In this document: one piece after another, positions 20,004 through 29,156 of the stretch
Layout: each line of letters begins with the position of its first letter
Position numbering within the stretch: the first letter of the stretch is position 1
Source of the DNA: Flavobacterium sp. CS20
GTDB lineage: Bacteria > Bacteroidota > Bacteroidia > Flavobacteriales > Flavobacteriaceae
Length of the DNA: 64,000 nucleotides
Assembly: GCF_018080005.1 (NCBI RefSeq)
Contig: NZ_CP073015.1
Span: 2,260,501-2,324,500, forward strand
Reading direction: 5' to 3'
Position numbers and translations under genes: made by a program
The notes under the pieces: model-generated
The model's input: only the letters and a program-made list of their open reading frames with translations
The model's database searches: none
What the model was told of the DNA's origin: nothing

Positions 20004-21229
20004 ATGTTACATTCTAAAAAAATCAGAATCCTTTTCTGGATCAAAAAAGAGGAAAATCCCAAGGCAGAGCAATGCTGTATCTAAGATTGACGGTCAATTC
20101 TCAAAGAGTTGACATCAGTCTAAACAGAAAAGTGGATATTTCTAAATGGAACAACAAACAACAAAGAGTCAAAAGCAATCATCCACAATCCCAACAAATC
20201 AACAGTTTCTTAACCAGTTTAGAAACTAAAATCCATAACCATCAGATCAAAATGGATCATGAGGAAAAGCTTGTCACTTGTATGAGCATCAAATCAAGTT
20301 TGTTTGGAGATGATCAAAAGCAACCAACACTCAAGAAACTGTTCAAATACCACAGCTTAAAAATGGAAAACATTCTAGCTCCAGGAACTTTGAAAAATTA
20401 TAAAACGACTTTAAAATATATTGACGAGTTTTTGAAAATTGAAATCAAGACGAGCGACATATTTTTAAAACAAATCAACTATAAATTTTTGGTTGATTTT
20501 GATGCCTATTTGAGAAAGAAAAATACACTAACCAACAACGGGGTTATGAAGCATATGGAACGTTTAAAAAAACTGATGAATTTTGGGCATTCGTTGGAAT
20601 GGATTGATAAAAACCCAGCTAAGTTTTTTAAACTCATTTACCATAAAGTTGATGTGCATTATTTGGACAAAAAAGAGTTAGAACAAATTGAAAGCGTGAG
20701 TCTTCATAAAGATAGACATCAGCTTGTTAGAGACATTTTTGTATTTTCATGCTATACTGGACTTTCATATAGTGATGTTTTTAACTTGACGGAAGACAAT
20801 ATTCAAATAGGTATAGACGGTGAAAATTGGATTTACACATATCGGCAGAAATCTAAAACCAGGGTTAGAATACCACTTCTGGAAACACCAAAAAACATTA
20901 TTGCTAAATACAAAAATCATCCAAAATGTAAATCTGGTAAATTATTGCCAGTTTTCAGTAATCAAAAAACAAATGACTATCTGAAAGAAATTGCGACTAA
21001 GGCGAATATCAAAAAACGGATTTCATTTCATACAGCAAGACATACTTTTGCCACAACCGTGACACTAATCAATGGCGTACCTATTGAAACTGTTTCAAAA
21101 CTTTTAGGTCATACCAAAATTGCAACTACTCAAATATATGCGAAAGTCATTGAACGAAAAGTAAGTGATGATATGAAGTTGCTTAATGACAGACTAAAAG
21201 AAACTTCAAAAATGACGAAATATTCCTAA
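20004..21229 (+). pseudogene. Tyrosine-type site-specific integrase, 5' frameshift
   Basis: Bacteroidota-type tyrosine recombinase. The ATG at 20004 opens HSKKIRILFWIKKEENPK, then the frame shifts near 20058-20064 (one base missing) and continues as LYLRLTVNSQRVDISLNRK, the arm-binding start of this family. Next come the SAM-like core-binding domain and the catalytic domain: TGLSYSDVFNL, HTARHTF, LLGHTKIATTQIY with the nucleophile Tyr. The first catalytic Arg position holds Ser (TGLS), as in IntDOT-type integrases. The catalytic part is complete from ATG 20072 (385 aa), so a shortened protein could still be made. It marks a likely island border next to purD. Confidence 0.85.
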
Positions 21230-21323
21230 AACCATTTTATCTATCATAAGGAATTAAATGCTTCTTTATATCAAGTAAATTTTCTCGTATATAAATCATA
21301 AAATTTCAAATTAGTTGAGATTT

Positions 21324-21369
21324 TTTGTAGTTGTTTAAATTAATTTATTTAATTTTGACCAATCGTTCA
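21324..21369 (+). promoter_or_regulatory. Promoter and TetR-type operator for the exporter operon
   Basis: A Bacteroidota-type promoter is readable: TTTG at 21324-21327, 22 bases, then TAATTTTG at 21350-21357. The imperfect palindrome TGACCAATCGTTCA (21356-21369; 10 of 14 symmetric positions) overlaps the end of the -7 box and the expected start of transcription, about 10 bases before the TetR-family gene. This arrangement fits autorepression. Confidence 0.5.
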
Positions 21370-21378
21370 TTTTTAAAT

Positions 21379-21981
21379 ATGAGTCCAAGAACCGAAAAAC
21401 AATTAAAAGAACACAAAAAGGCACAAAAAGAAAAAATTCTTCAAGGTGCCTTGAAATTATTTGCAACTAAAGGATATTTCAATACATCTGTTAGTGATAT
21501 TGCTAATAAGTTAAAAATCTCAAAAGGTTTATTATACAATTACTTTGATAATAAAGAAAGATTGTTAAATGAGGCTGTTGATTTTGCTTTAAAAGAGGCG
21601 TCGGAATTAAACCTGTCAGAAGATGATTTAAAAAATTTAAGCCCTGAAGAAATATTTATAGCAGTAGTTGAAGGGTACTTTAAGTTACTTGAAGAAAAGA
21701 AAGAACTTTGGAGTCTTATAGTGTCTTTAGCTATACATGTAGGTTCAATACCATCAGTTCATAAAACAATTTCATCCATATATGAAGAACTCACTAAACA
21801 ATTGAGTGAGCTCTTTACCATGATAGGTCACCATGATCCTGAAAATGAAGCTGTCAAACTAGGGGCGCTAATGGATGGCATTGGTATTCAATATATGATT
21901 TTTGGTGAATCATATCCTTTAAACTCGATTAAAGAAAACATTATAAAAGGTTACATAAATTCTAAAAAAAATTTACCATGA
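21379..21981 (+). CDS. TetR/AcrR-family transcriptional regulator
   Basis: 200 aa from the chosen ATG. An upstream TTG at 21331 is in frame but lies inside the promoter, so it was not used. N-terminal helix-turn-helix: KILQGALKLFATKGYFNTSVSDIANKL split by KISKGLLYNYFDNKERLL, which is the TetR signature. The C-terminal ligand domain is helical and unremarkable. It overlaps the LolA-like gene by 4 bases (ATGA), so it is co-transcribed with, and probably represses, the exporter operon. The ligand is unknown. Confidence 0.88.
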   Translation: MSPRTEKQLKEHKKAQKEKILQGALKLFATKGYFNTSVSDIANKLKISKGLLYNYFDNKERLLNEAVDFALKEASELNLSEDDLKNLSPEEIFIAVVEGYFKLLEEKKELWSLIVSLAIHVGSIPSVHKTISSIYEELTKQLSELFTMIGHHDPENEAVKLGALMDGIGIQYMIFGESYPLNSIKENIIKGYINSKKNLP

Positions 21982-22718
21982 AATACAAGTTATTATTATT
22001 GTTAATGGTTGTTTCTAACTTCTCATTTAGTCAAAATGCTGATGAAATTGTTAAAAATGCTGATGATAAACTTAGGGGAAAATCGTCCTATTCTGAGATC
22101 ACCATCAATATCAATAGACCAAAGTGGTCCAAAGAATTGAAAATGAAATATTGGTCAAAAGGTTCAGATTATTCAGTTTCAGTAATAACCAGTCCAGCAA
22201 AAGAAAAGGGCACTGTTTTTCTCATGCGAGAAAAAGAGGTTTGGAATTACCTGCCAACAATTGAAAGAACAGTAAAGTTTCCGCCTTCAATGATGTTACA
22301 GAATTGGATGGGCACCGATTTAACAAATGATGATTTGGTAAAACAATCTTCACTGGTGACAGATTATGATAAAAAAATTATTGGTGAAGAAGAAAAGGAA
22401 GGTTACACCTGCTGGAAAATAGAGTTGACCCCAAAGCCTAATGCCGCTGTTGTTTGGGGAAAAATAATCATTTGGATAGATGAAAAAGAATACATGCAGA
22501 TGCAGACAGATTTTTATGATGAAGATATGTTTTTGGTCAATCAAATGATAGGATCGGACGTAAAAACATTTGAAGGCAAGTTACTTCCTTCAAAACTAAC
22601 TGTTGTGCCGGTCGATAAACCGGGACAATCTACGGTAATTAGTTATAGCCAGTGGAAGTTTGGTATTGATATACCCGATGAATACTTTACCACTAATTAC
22701 ATGAAACGCATCCATTAA
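21978..22718 (+). CDS. LolA-like outer membrane lipoprotein-sorting protein
   Basis: 246 aa with an N-terminal signal peptide (LLLLLMVVSNFSFSQNADEI, cleaved near residue 20). The body matches the LolA_like/outer-membrane-lipoprotein-sorting family: SEITININRP, KEKGTVFLMREKEVWNYLP, and PPSMMLQNWMGTDLTNDDLVK, a conserved block in the family. It probably is a periplasmic carrier of a hydrophobic substrate, working with the two FtsX-type permeases and ATPase downstream. The substrate might be a lipid or lipoprotein. Confidence 0.85.
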   Translation: MKYKLLLLLMVVSNFSFSQNADEIVKNADDKLRGKSSYSEITININRPKWSKELKMKYWSKGSDYSVSVITSPAKEKGTVFLMREKEVWNYLPTIERTVKFPPSMMLQNWMGTDLTNDDLVKQSSLVTDYDKKIIGEEEKEGYTCWKIELTPKPNAAVVWGKIIIWIDEKEYMQMQTDFYDEDMFLVNQMIGSDVKTFEGKLLPSKLTVVPVDKPGQSTVISYSQWKFGIDIPDEYFTTNYMKRIH

Positions 22719-22735
22719 TTATTAATTAGTAAGCA

Positions 22736-23947
22736 ATGATTCTAAAAATTGCCTGGAGAAATATTTGGCGTAATAAAAAAAGGAGTCTAATTACTGTAGC
22801 CTCTATACTCATAGCAATATTCCTTTCCTTAATCATGCGTTCTATGCAGTTGGGTACTTATAAGGGAACGATAGACAATGTGGTAGGTTCTTATACAGGA
22901 TATATACAGCTACATCATAAAGGATATTGGGATAATCGATCAATAGATAATTCAATAAATGTAACTAGTAACTTAATTAGTCAATTGTCAAACACAGAGG
23001 GTGTTGAAGCGGTTTTACCAAGATTGGAAAATTATGGTTTATTGTCCTTTGGCGACCTTACTAAAGTAATTAGTCTCAATGGGGTTGATTTTAAAAAGGA
23101 ACAAAAATTACAGGATATAAATTCAAAATTGATAACAGGTTCCCTTCCTCAAAACCCAAAGGATATTATTATAGGAAAAGGAGTAGCCTCTTATTTTAAA
23201 GTAGAAACCAATGATACTTTGGTTTTTGTAGGACAGGGATACCATGGAATGTTGGTCGCTGATAAATTTCATATTTCTGGAATTATAGACTTGAAAAACC
23301 CTGCCTTGAATAAAGTTACGGCTATGATGTCCTTGGAAGATGCCCAAAATCTTTTTAGTGCATCTGGCATTGTTACAAGTCTTGTGGTAGATAAAAATGA
23401 CAATGTCCAACTTAAGTCGTTGCAAAAAGCAATCTCAAGCAAGTTGGACAGTAACTATGAAGTAATGAACTGGCAACAAATGATGCCTGAATTGCAACAA
23501 ACCATTTTAGCAGATAGTGTTGGTGGATTGTTGATGATAGCTATCCTGTACATGATTCTCATCTTTGGAATTTTTGGCACCGTACTAATGATGACACAAG
23601 AAAGAAAATATGAATTTGGTGTGCTCGTCTCTATTGGGATGAAAAAAGGCAAGTTAATGTTTATGGTGTTTATAGAAACCATTATACTATCATTGTTGGG
23701 AGTAATTATGGGTGTTCTTCTTGCGTATCCAATCATGTTGTGGAAACACTACGACCCTTTGGTACTACCTGGTACACAAGCCGAAATGATGGAGAACTTC
23801 GGGTTTAATGCAGAAATTCCATTTTACATACAACCTGACCTGCCCTTGGTGCATGCTTCACTAATTTTCATAATAGCCTTGTTGGTATCTCTATATCCTA
23901 TCTTAATTATTAAAAAACTGAATCCTCTGCATGCTATGAGAGGTTAA
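22736..23947 (+). CDS. ABC transporter permease, FtsX/MacB-like
   Basis: 403 aa. N-terminal WRNIWRNKKRSLITVASI and a first transmembrane helix are followed by a large extracytoplasmic domain (residues about 45-255) and three C-terminal helices, with the FtsX hallmark ERKYEFGVLVSIGMKKGKL between helices two and three. This layout fits type VII mechanotransmission ABC systems such as LolCE. It pairs with the following permease gene to form a heterodimer. No defect seen. Confidence 0.9.
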   Translation: MILKIAWRNIWRNKKRSLITVASILIAIFLSLIMRSMQLGTYKGTIDNVVGSYTGYIQLHHKGYWDNRSIDNSINVTSNLISQLSNTEGVEAVLPRLENYGLLSFGDLTKVISLNGVDFKKEQKLQDINSKLITGSLPQNPKDIIIGKGVASYFKVETNDTLVFVGQGYHGMLVADKFHISGIIDLKNPALNKVTAMMSLEDAQNLFSASGIVTSLVVDKNDNVQLKSLQKAISSKLDSNYEVMNWQQMMPELQQTILADSVGGLLMIAILYMILIFGIFGTVLMMTQERKYEFGVLVSIGMKKGKLMFMVFIETIILSLLGVIMGVLLAYPIMLWKHYDPLVLPGTQAEMMENFGFNAEIPFYIQPDLPLVHASLIFIIALLVSLYPILIIKKLNPLHAMRG

Positions 23948-23964
23948 CTTTTTAAAGTAACAAA

Positions 23965-25163
23965 ATGAAAACATTATTAATGATTGCTTGGAGAAACGTT
24001 TGGCGTAATAAACTACGAAGCAGTATTGTCATTGCTTCGGTAGTTTTAGGCATCTGGTCTGGGTTGTTTATCATAGCTATGGTCTCCGGTATGAACGATC
24101 AGCGTTTGAGTAGTTTTATAAATACAAATTTGTCCCACATCCAAATTCACAATGCTGGTTTTCAGGAAAATTTTGATAAAAAAGATACTATCATTGGAAG
24201 TAATACTCTTTTAAAAGAGATAGACACCATGAATAATGTAACGGCTTATACGAAACGGTTGGTATTACAAGGAATGGCATCTACAGCCCATGGTAATTAT
24301 GGCGTGAAGATTATGGGGATATTCCCTGATGAAGAAAAAAATGTCACAGATATTTCAGAAAAACTGGTACAAGGAACCTATTTGTACAAACTAAAAAGAA
24401 ATCCAATTATCATTGGGGAAAAACTAGCCAATAAATTAGGTGTTAAAGTCAATTCCAAGGTGGTACTCAACTTTCAAGATTCCAATAATAATACCGTTTC
24501 AACTGGTTTTAGGGTTGAAGGAATTTTTAAAACCATAAACAGTTCGTTTGATGAGGAAAATGTATTTGTGAAGTATGATGATTTAGCACCACTGGTTAGT
24601 TTAAGTGGCAAATACCATGAAATAGCCATCTTGTGTGATAGTTACTAAACTGAAACTGTAAAGAGCAAATACCATGAAATAGCCATCTTGTGTGATAACA
24701 TTACTGAAACTGAAACTGTAAAGAGCCAAATCAAAACAAACAATTCCGTAGTATGGGGATTATCTTATTAGCCTTGGCTTTTGGCATTGTTAATACTATG
24801 CTCATGGCGGTTCTGGAACGAAAACGAGAAATAGGGATGTTGCTATCTGTTGGTATGGATAAACGAAAAGTCTTTACCATGATTATTTTGGAAACACTTT
24901 TCTTGGCTTTTATAGCGGCGCTTCTAGGTGTATTGTTGTCAATATGGACGATTGAATATTTTGGTAGGAATGGCATCAATTTATCGGCTGTGGCCAAAGG
25001 ATTGGAAAGTTTAGGAATGGGTGCAAGAGTATTTACCAAACTGCCATTTGCTATGTATGTTGATATTACCTTAATGACACTTTCTGTCGCTTTGATTGCG
25101 GCTATAATACCAGCAAGAAGGGCTTTAAAATTAAATCCGGCAGAGGCCGTGAAAGCTATTTGA
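23965..25163 (+). pseudogene. Second FtsX-like ABC permease, broken by a tandem duplication and deletion
   Basis: N-terminal WRNVWRNKLRSSIVIASVVLG and the periplasmic domain run in one frame to a TAA at 24646-24648. After this, a 57/60-base segment is repeated in tandem and a second reading of it continues as CDNITETETVKSQIKTNNSV; then about 25-35 codons normally leading into the second helix are missing and the frame changes, after which FGIVNTMLMAVLERKREIG and the C-terminal helices are intact from 24753. So one permease gene has suffered a local duplication with a stop and a nearby deletion. The exporter would lack its second permease. Confidence 0.85.
24610..24726 (+). repeat. Imperfect tandem duplication of 57/60 bases inside the permease gene
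   Basis: Copy 1 (24610-24666) and copy 2 (24667-24726) both begin AAATACCATGAAATAGCC and end GAAACTGTAAAGAGC. Copy 1 reads into TAA because of GTTACTAAAC, where copy 2 has ACATTACTGAAAC. The copies remain in the same frame apart from the stop. Confidence 0.9.
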
Positions 25164-25185
25164 TAAAATTTAAAACTCAACAAAA

Positions 25186-25878
25186 ATGAATGTTATAAAA
25201 ACAGAAAACCTAATGAAGGTTTATAATGAGGGTAAAGGTAACGAAGTGAAAGCGCTTAATGGCGTTTCCTTGGATGTAGAAAAAGGAGAATTCACTGCTA
25301 TTGTTGGACCTTCTGGGTCTGGAAAAAGCACCTTGCTCAATATTATTGGTGGCCTTGACAAGCCTAATTCAGGAGAAGTGCTTGTCGATAAAACAGATAT
25401 CATTGGAATGAAGGAAAACGAACTTATCAATTTCAGATTACAAAATATTGGTTTTGTGTTTCAGGCTTATAATTTAATCCCAGTCCTTAACGCTAAGGAA
25501 AATGTAGGTTTCATTATGCTTTTGCAGCATAAATCGAAAGAAGAAATTGATAATAGAGTTGAATCTTTGCTCAAATCGGTTGGATTGGAAAGTCAAGCAT
25601 CAAAACGTCCCAATGAAATGAGTGGCGGTCAACAACAGCGAATTGCCGTAGCCAGAGCATTGGCTTCAAAGCCTAAATTTGTATTAGCGGACGAACCTAC
25701 TGCTAATCTAGATTCAAAATCCACATCAGATCTTCTTGACATTATGGAGCAACTCAATGAAAAGGAAGGAATAACATTTGTTTTTTCAACACATGATCAA
25801 CGGGTCATAGATAGGGCGCATCGTATAATCACTTTGGAAGATGGTAAAATAATTAATGATACCACGAAATTAAGTTGA
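25186..25878 (+). CDS. ABC transporter ATP-binding protein, LolD/MacB type
   Basis: 230 aa nucleotide-binding subunit, full length. Walker A GPSGSGKST (about residues 43-51), Q-loop in VFQAYNLIPVLNAKENV, signature MSGGQQQRIAVARAL, Walker B KFVLADEPTANLD, and the H-loop in STHDQRV are all intact. The sequence style is that of LolD/MacB-like ATPases that power FtsX-type permeases. It lies 22 bases after the damaged permease and overlaps the barrel gene by 4 bases. Confidence 0.94.
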   Translation: MNVIKTENLMKVYNEGKGNEVKALNGVSLDVEKGEFTAIVGPSGSGKSTLLNIIGGLDKPNSGEVLVDKTDIIGMKENELINFRLQNIGFVFQAYNLIPVLNAKENVGFIMLLQHKSKEEIDNRVESLLKSVGLESQASKRPNEMSGGQQQRIAVARALASKPKFVLADEPTANLDSKSTSDLLDIMEQLNEKEGITFVFSTHDQRVIDRAHRIITLEDGKIINDTTKLS

Positions 25879-27050
25879 GGTTGAAAAAGCACATAGTATC
25901 CTATATTTTGGTTATTGCATCAATAATCAATATGACGGCACAGGAAAAGCAAAATTGGGTTTCTGAACATGTAGACTTTTCGGGTTATGTAAAGTATTTA
26001 AACACTTCTAGTTTTACTTCCTTGGATAGTATAGGAAATGACAACCTAATTCATAATAGATTGAACTTTAAGATGTATGCCAGTGATAATCTTACGCTAG
26101 CAATCGAATTGCGTAATAGGATATTTTGGGGCACTTCAGTCAAATCAATTCCAGACTATGCGTCAATGGTTGAAAATTCAAACCAAGATATAGATATGAC
26201 TGTTTTATTGATAAATCGGCTAGCACTTATTATGCTTTCAAATATTGACCGGTTGTATGTAGATTATCATTCAAACAAATGGCAGTTGGTTTTAGGTCGT
26301 CAGCGTATAAATTGGGGTAAGAATTTGGTTTGGAATCCAAATGACCTTTTTAATGCTTACAGCTTTTTTGATTTTGATTACGAAGAGCGACCAGGGACAG
26401 ATGCCTTAAGAGCAAAATATTTCACTTCTGGAAATTCCAGTTTAGAAATTGCTATTAATTATACAGATGAATGGAAAAATAATACAGTGGCTATAAAGTA
26501 TAATTTCAACAAATTTCAATATGATTTTCAAATGATAGTCGCCAAATATTTGGAAAATTACACCTTGGGGTTAGGCTGGGAAGGTGTTATAAAAGATATG
26601 GGTTTCAAAGGAGAATTAAGTTATTTTATGCCCTATGGCAATTCCATCGAAGACAATGCTTTTGTAGGTTCCATTTCGTTTGATTATTATTTCAAAAATG
26701 ATATTTCCTTAAATGTTTCTACATTATATAATAGTGATGGTATAAGTAACACAAATGCTTATGATACTTCTCAATTATACAGTGAATCTATTGACGTAAA
26801 ACACCTGATGCCAAATAAATGGTCCTTTTTTGGTCAAGCTTCTAAAACATTTACACCAGCAATAGCAGGTTCAATAGCTTCTATATATCTTGCTGATATT
26901 GATATGGTTTTTTTTATGCCACAATTTACCTATAGCATATCACAAAACTGGGACTTTGATGTCACAGGTCAGTTATATTATGGTAAACAAGAAGAACAGT
27001 TTTCTAATTTAGGAAACAGTGTTTACTTGAGGTTTAGATATAGTTTTTAG
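25875..27050 (+). CDS. Outer membrane beta-barrel protein of the exporter operon
   Basis: 391 aa beginning with TTG that overlaps the ATPase stop (TTGA). Signal peptide about residues 1-22 (HIVSYILVIASIINMTAQE), followed by repeated amphipathic strands rich in aromatic residues and a C-terminal Phe (YLRFRYSF), the standard signal for outer-membrane barrels. The segment LYVDYHSNKWQLVLGRQRIN and NWGKNLVWNPNDLFNAYSFF resembles DUF1302-like porins seen with LolA-like and FtsX genes. It would be the outer-membrane partner of the exporter. Family name uncertain. Confidence 0.72.
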   Translation: MRLKKHIVSYILVIASIINMTAQEKQNWVSEHVDFSGYVKYLNTSSFTSLDSIGNDNLIHNRLNFKMYASDNLTLAIELRNRIFWGTSVKSIPDYASMVENSNQDIDMTVLLINRLALIMLSNIDRLYVDYHSNKWQLVLGRQRINWGKNLVWNPNDLFNAYSFFDFDYEERPGTDALRAKYFTSGNSSLEIAINYTDEWKNNTVAIKYNFNKFQYDFQMIVAKYLENYTLGLGWEGVIKDMGFKGELSYFMPYGNSIEDNAFVGSISFDYYFKNDISLNVSTLYNSDGISNTNAYDTSQLYSESIDVKHLMPNKWSFFGQASKTFTPAIAGSIASIYLADIDMVFFMPQFTYSISQNWDFDVTGQLYYGKQEEQFSNLGNSVYLRFRYSF

Positions 27051-27090
27051 AATTTAATTACCTGTCTTTTGCGAATTTACACGAGGTTCA

Positions 27091-27433
27091 ATGAAAGATT
27101 TAAGAAAAGTGGCTATGAAAAAACAAATATCAATTTATTATTCAATCATGAATAACTTTTTAATTGAGGAAATAAATAAAATGGGGTTTGAGTGTATTGA
27201 AATACATTAGGTGATTTGTTAAATCTATTTAGGTTTTTCTATCCTAAATTCAAAAAAGAAGTTAGGGAAATATACAAAAAGCTAAAATCCATTTTAGAAG
27301 AAGCATTTAGAAAGGAAGAGTCTCAAAATGCTTCAATGGATGCAATTGGTTAATATCAAAATATGAAGGTTTAATTTTTTGGTTCGCGATTTACCCTGAA
27401 GAAAGAATAAATGAGTTAATTGAAAAAATATAA
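27091..27433 (+). pseudogene. Small unknown protein with two frameshifts
   Basis: Reading from ATG 27091 gives MKDLRKVAMKKQISIYYSIM and continues to GFECIE; one base missing near 27200 leads to NTLGDLLNLFRFFYPKFKKE and later SMDAIG; a second missing base near 27352 leads to LISKYEGLIFWFAIYPEERI with TAA at 27431-27433. Together they would form about 114 residues. I do not recognise the family. Lys/Glu-rich helices and aromatic stretches are visible. It overlaps the start of the next damaged gene. Confidence 0.45.
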
Positions 27434-28256
27434 AGCGACAAGAACTGAGGATTTATTAAATGAATTGAAAGAGGAAAAACAATCGTGGGAAAGCGATGTA
27501 ATCAGTTATGTAAAGGCTTCTTTTGACCCTGAACACACCAATTTTGCATACGAGTTTAAGGCTCAACAAGGATATAATTTCGGAATGAAATTAGGTATCG
27601 ACCAAAGAGTCAAAAACACTATTCAAACCATTAAAGATGAAATTAATGGGCTTGATTACTATTTAAAAATATTATTCATTTCAGATGCTATTGTGCGAGC
27701 TGATGACATTGATTTAGAAGAGCGTAAAAACCTTGATACCGAAGGCATTCTTGACCTTATACTTTCTAAACTATATGAACTGTATAATGATGGGAAATAC
27801 TATTCTATTAAATGGATTCTTGAAGGTAACGGCGTAAAGTTAAATGGTCGTAGCGAGGATTGGGACTATAGTAGAATGCTTGAAGAACGAGGTATTATTG
27901 AGACTATGAATGGTCGTGAGGTAAATGCCAAACTAAAACTTGAGGGAAAGTATGCCATTGAACAAGCCAGAAAATCCCAAGTGCCCGACTACTCAAAAAT
28001 TAGCGATTCTGATGAAGAATTAAAAACACTTCTCAAAGAGGTACTTTGCCGAAGTTAAAAGATCAGGATATGGTCAGCAAATCATCTTCGATGAGTTTGA
28101 TGAGCTGCTAGCAAAGACATTCCGCATCTTAGCAAAAAATCGTTTGGTCAGTTATTAAAATCAAAACTTGGCGATTTGGTCGCGACCAAAGCCTTTGACA
28201 AAGCTATCGCCAGCGACATATTCAAACAATTTACTAACCAAATATTTCCATTTTAA
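27420..28256 (+). pseudogene. Unknown helical protein with two compensating frameshifts
   Basis: From TTG 27420 an open frame runs to 28058 (212 aa, many charged helices, e.g. ILDLILSKLYELYNDGKYYS). After LKTLLKEV the homology-like continuation FAEVKRSGYGQQIIFDEFDE lies in the next frame, and near 28112 the reading returns to the first frame as KDIPHLSKKSFGQLLKSKLG, ending NQIFPF at TAA 28254-28256. The total is 279 codons, so a base gain and a base loss cancel. I cannot name the family. The neighbours are nuclease-like fragments, which suggests a degraded accessory region. Confidence 0.5.
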
Positions 28257-28259
28257 CGT

Positions 28260-28997
28260 ATGAGAATATGGGCAGGTATTAAAAATAGAATAGTTCAATT
28301 CTTCCGAAAAGAACCACCACCAGAATATGAGGTGACAGAATATGTGTTTTCGGATAGACAACCTCTTGATGGTTCTTCGACCATTTCATTTTTCGTAAAC
28401 AATCCCAAGCCAGATGTAAGTGTTACCAGAACTTTTGATAGCGAAGACCAAGCCGTTAATTGGCTTATGGAAAATCGAGATTTCAAAAAGATGTTATTTA
28501 GTAATGTATTTCCATCCGCAAATTCGGTGAAATACCAATGTGGCGTTAAAGAACCTATCACAATCCCAAACAAAATGCCAGGGGATATTGACATTCTTCT
28601 GTATGAACAAGGAAAGGAACAAAATGCGGTTGGAATAGAATGTAAAATAGTAAAAACCGAATCGCTTGAAAATCAACCACCAAAAATAAACAAGATTACA
28701 AGCGTTCAAAAAAAGGGAACTATTCAGGCAAATGGATATACCGAAATTGGATTCAACAGGGTTTATCTGCTAATCATACTATTGGATGATGGTAAGCATT
28801 ACAAAAACCCCAATGTTATGTTCAGAACTACACCTTTTAAATGGTTGAAAGAATTGTATGGTTTTGACTGGCAAACCCGAATGAGTGATGATATTGGAAT
28901 TATTTACGTTCACATAAATCAATTTACTACTAACCATATAAATCAGACCAAAGGATTGGGATTGCGTGTAGAACGTGAAGCAATACCAATTTTATAA
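28260..28997 (+). CDS. Putative PD-(D/E)XK-type nuclease-like protein
   Basis: 245 aa. No family is recognised by name, but the centre holds GDIDILLYE, eleven residues, then VGIECKIVK, the Asp...Glu-x-Lys arrangement of PD-(D/E)XK nucleases (about residues 108-130), preceded by a helix and followed by a strand-helix pattern (GTIQANGYTEIGFNRVYLLI). The ATG at 28260 begins 3 bases after the previous damaged gene. It may be an effector nuclease of a lost defence system or a stand-alone hypothetical. Inference from motif only. Confidence 0.5.
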   Translation: MRIWAGIKNRIVQFFRKEPPPEYEVTEYVFSDRQPLDGSSTISFFVNNPKPDVSVTRTFDSEDQAVNWLMENRDFKKMLFSNVFPSANSVKYQCGVKEPITIPNKMPGDIDILLYEQGKEQNAVGIECKIVKTESLENQPPKINKITSVQKKGTIQANGYTEIGFNRVYLLIILLDDGKHYKNPNVMFRTTPFKWLKELYGFDWQTRMSDDIGIIYVHINQFTTNHINQTKGLGLRVEREAIPIL

Positions 28998-29045
28998 CCT
29001 GAAGAACTAACTGATAAAATCAAAAAACTGGATTCATAGGATAAT

Positions 29046-29138
29046 TTGAAACGTAAAGGAACTTGCAGGATATGCGGAAATCATAGTAAACTAACGTTTG
29101 AGCACGTTACACGAGAGTGTAAACTGAACTCTCTATAG
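29046..29138 (+). pseudogene. HNH-nuclease-like gene fragment
   Basis: A 30-codon frame from TTG 29046 reads GTCRICGNHSKLTFEHV followed by TRECKLNSL and TAG. Cys-x-x-Cys with THFEHV-like spacing is how HNH endonucleases often begin. The C-terminal part is absent. The fragment lies between the PD-(D/E)XK-like gene and the convergent MtfA gene. Confidence 0.4.
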
Positions 29139-29156
29139 TTTGCTTGATTCATTTTC

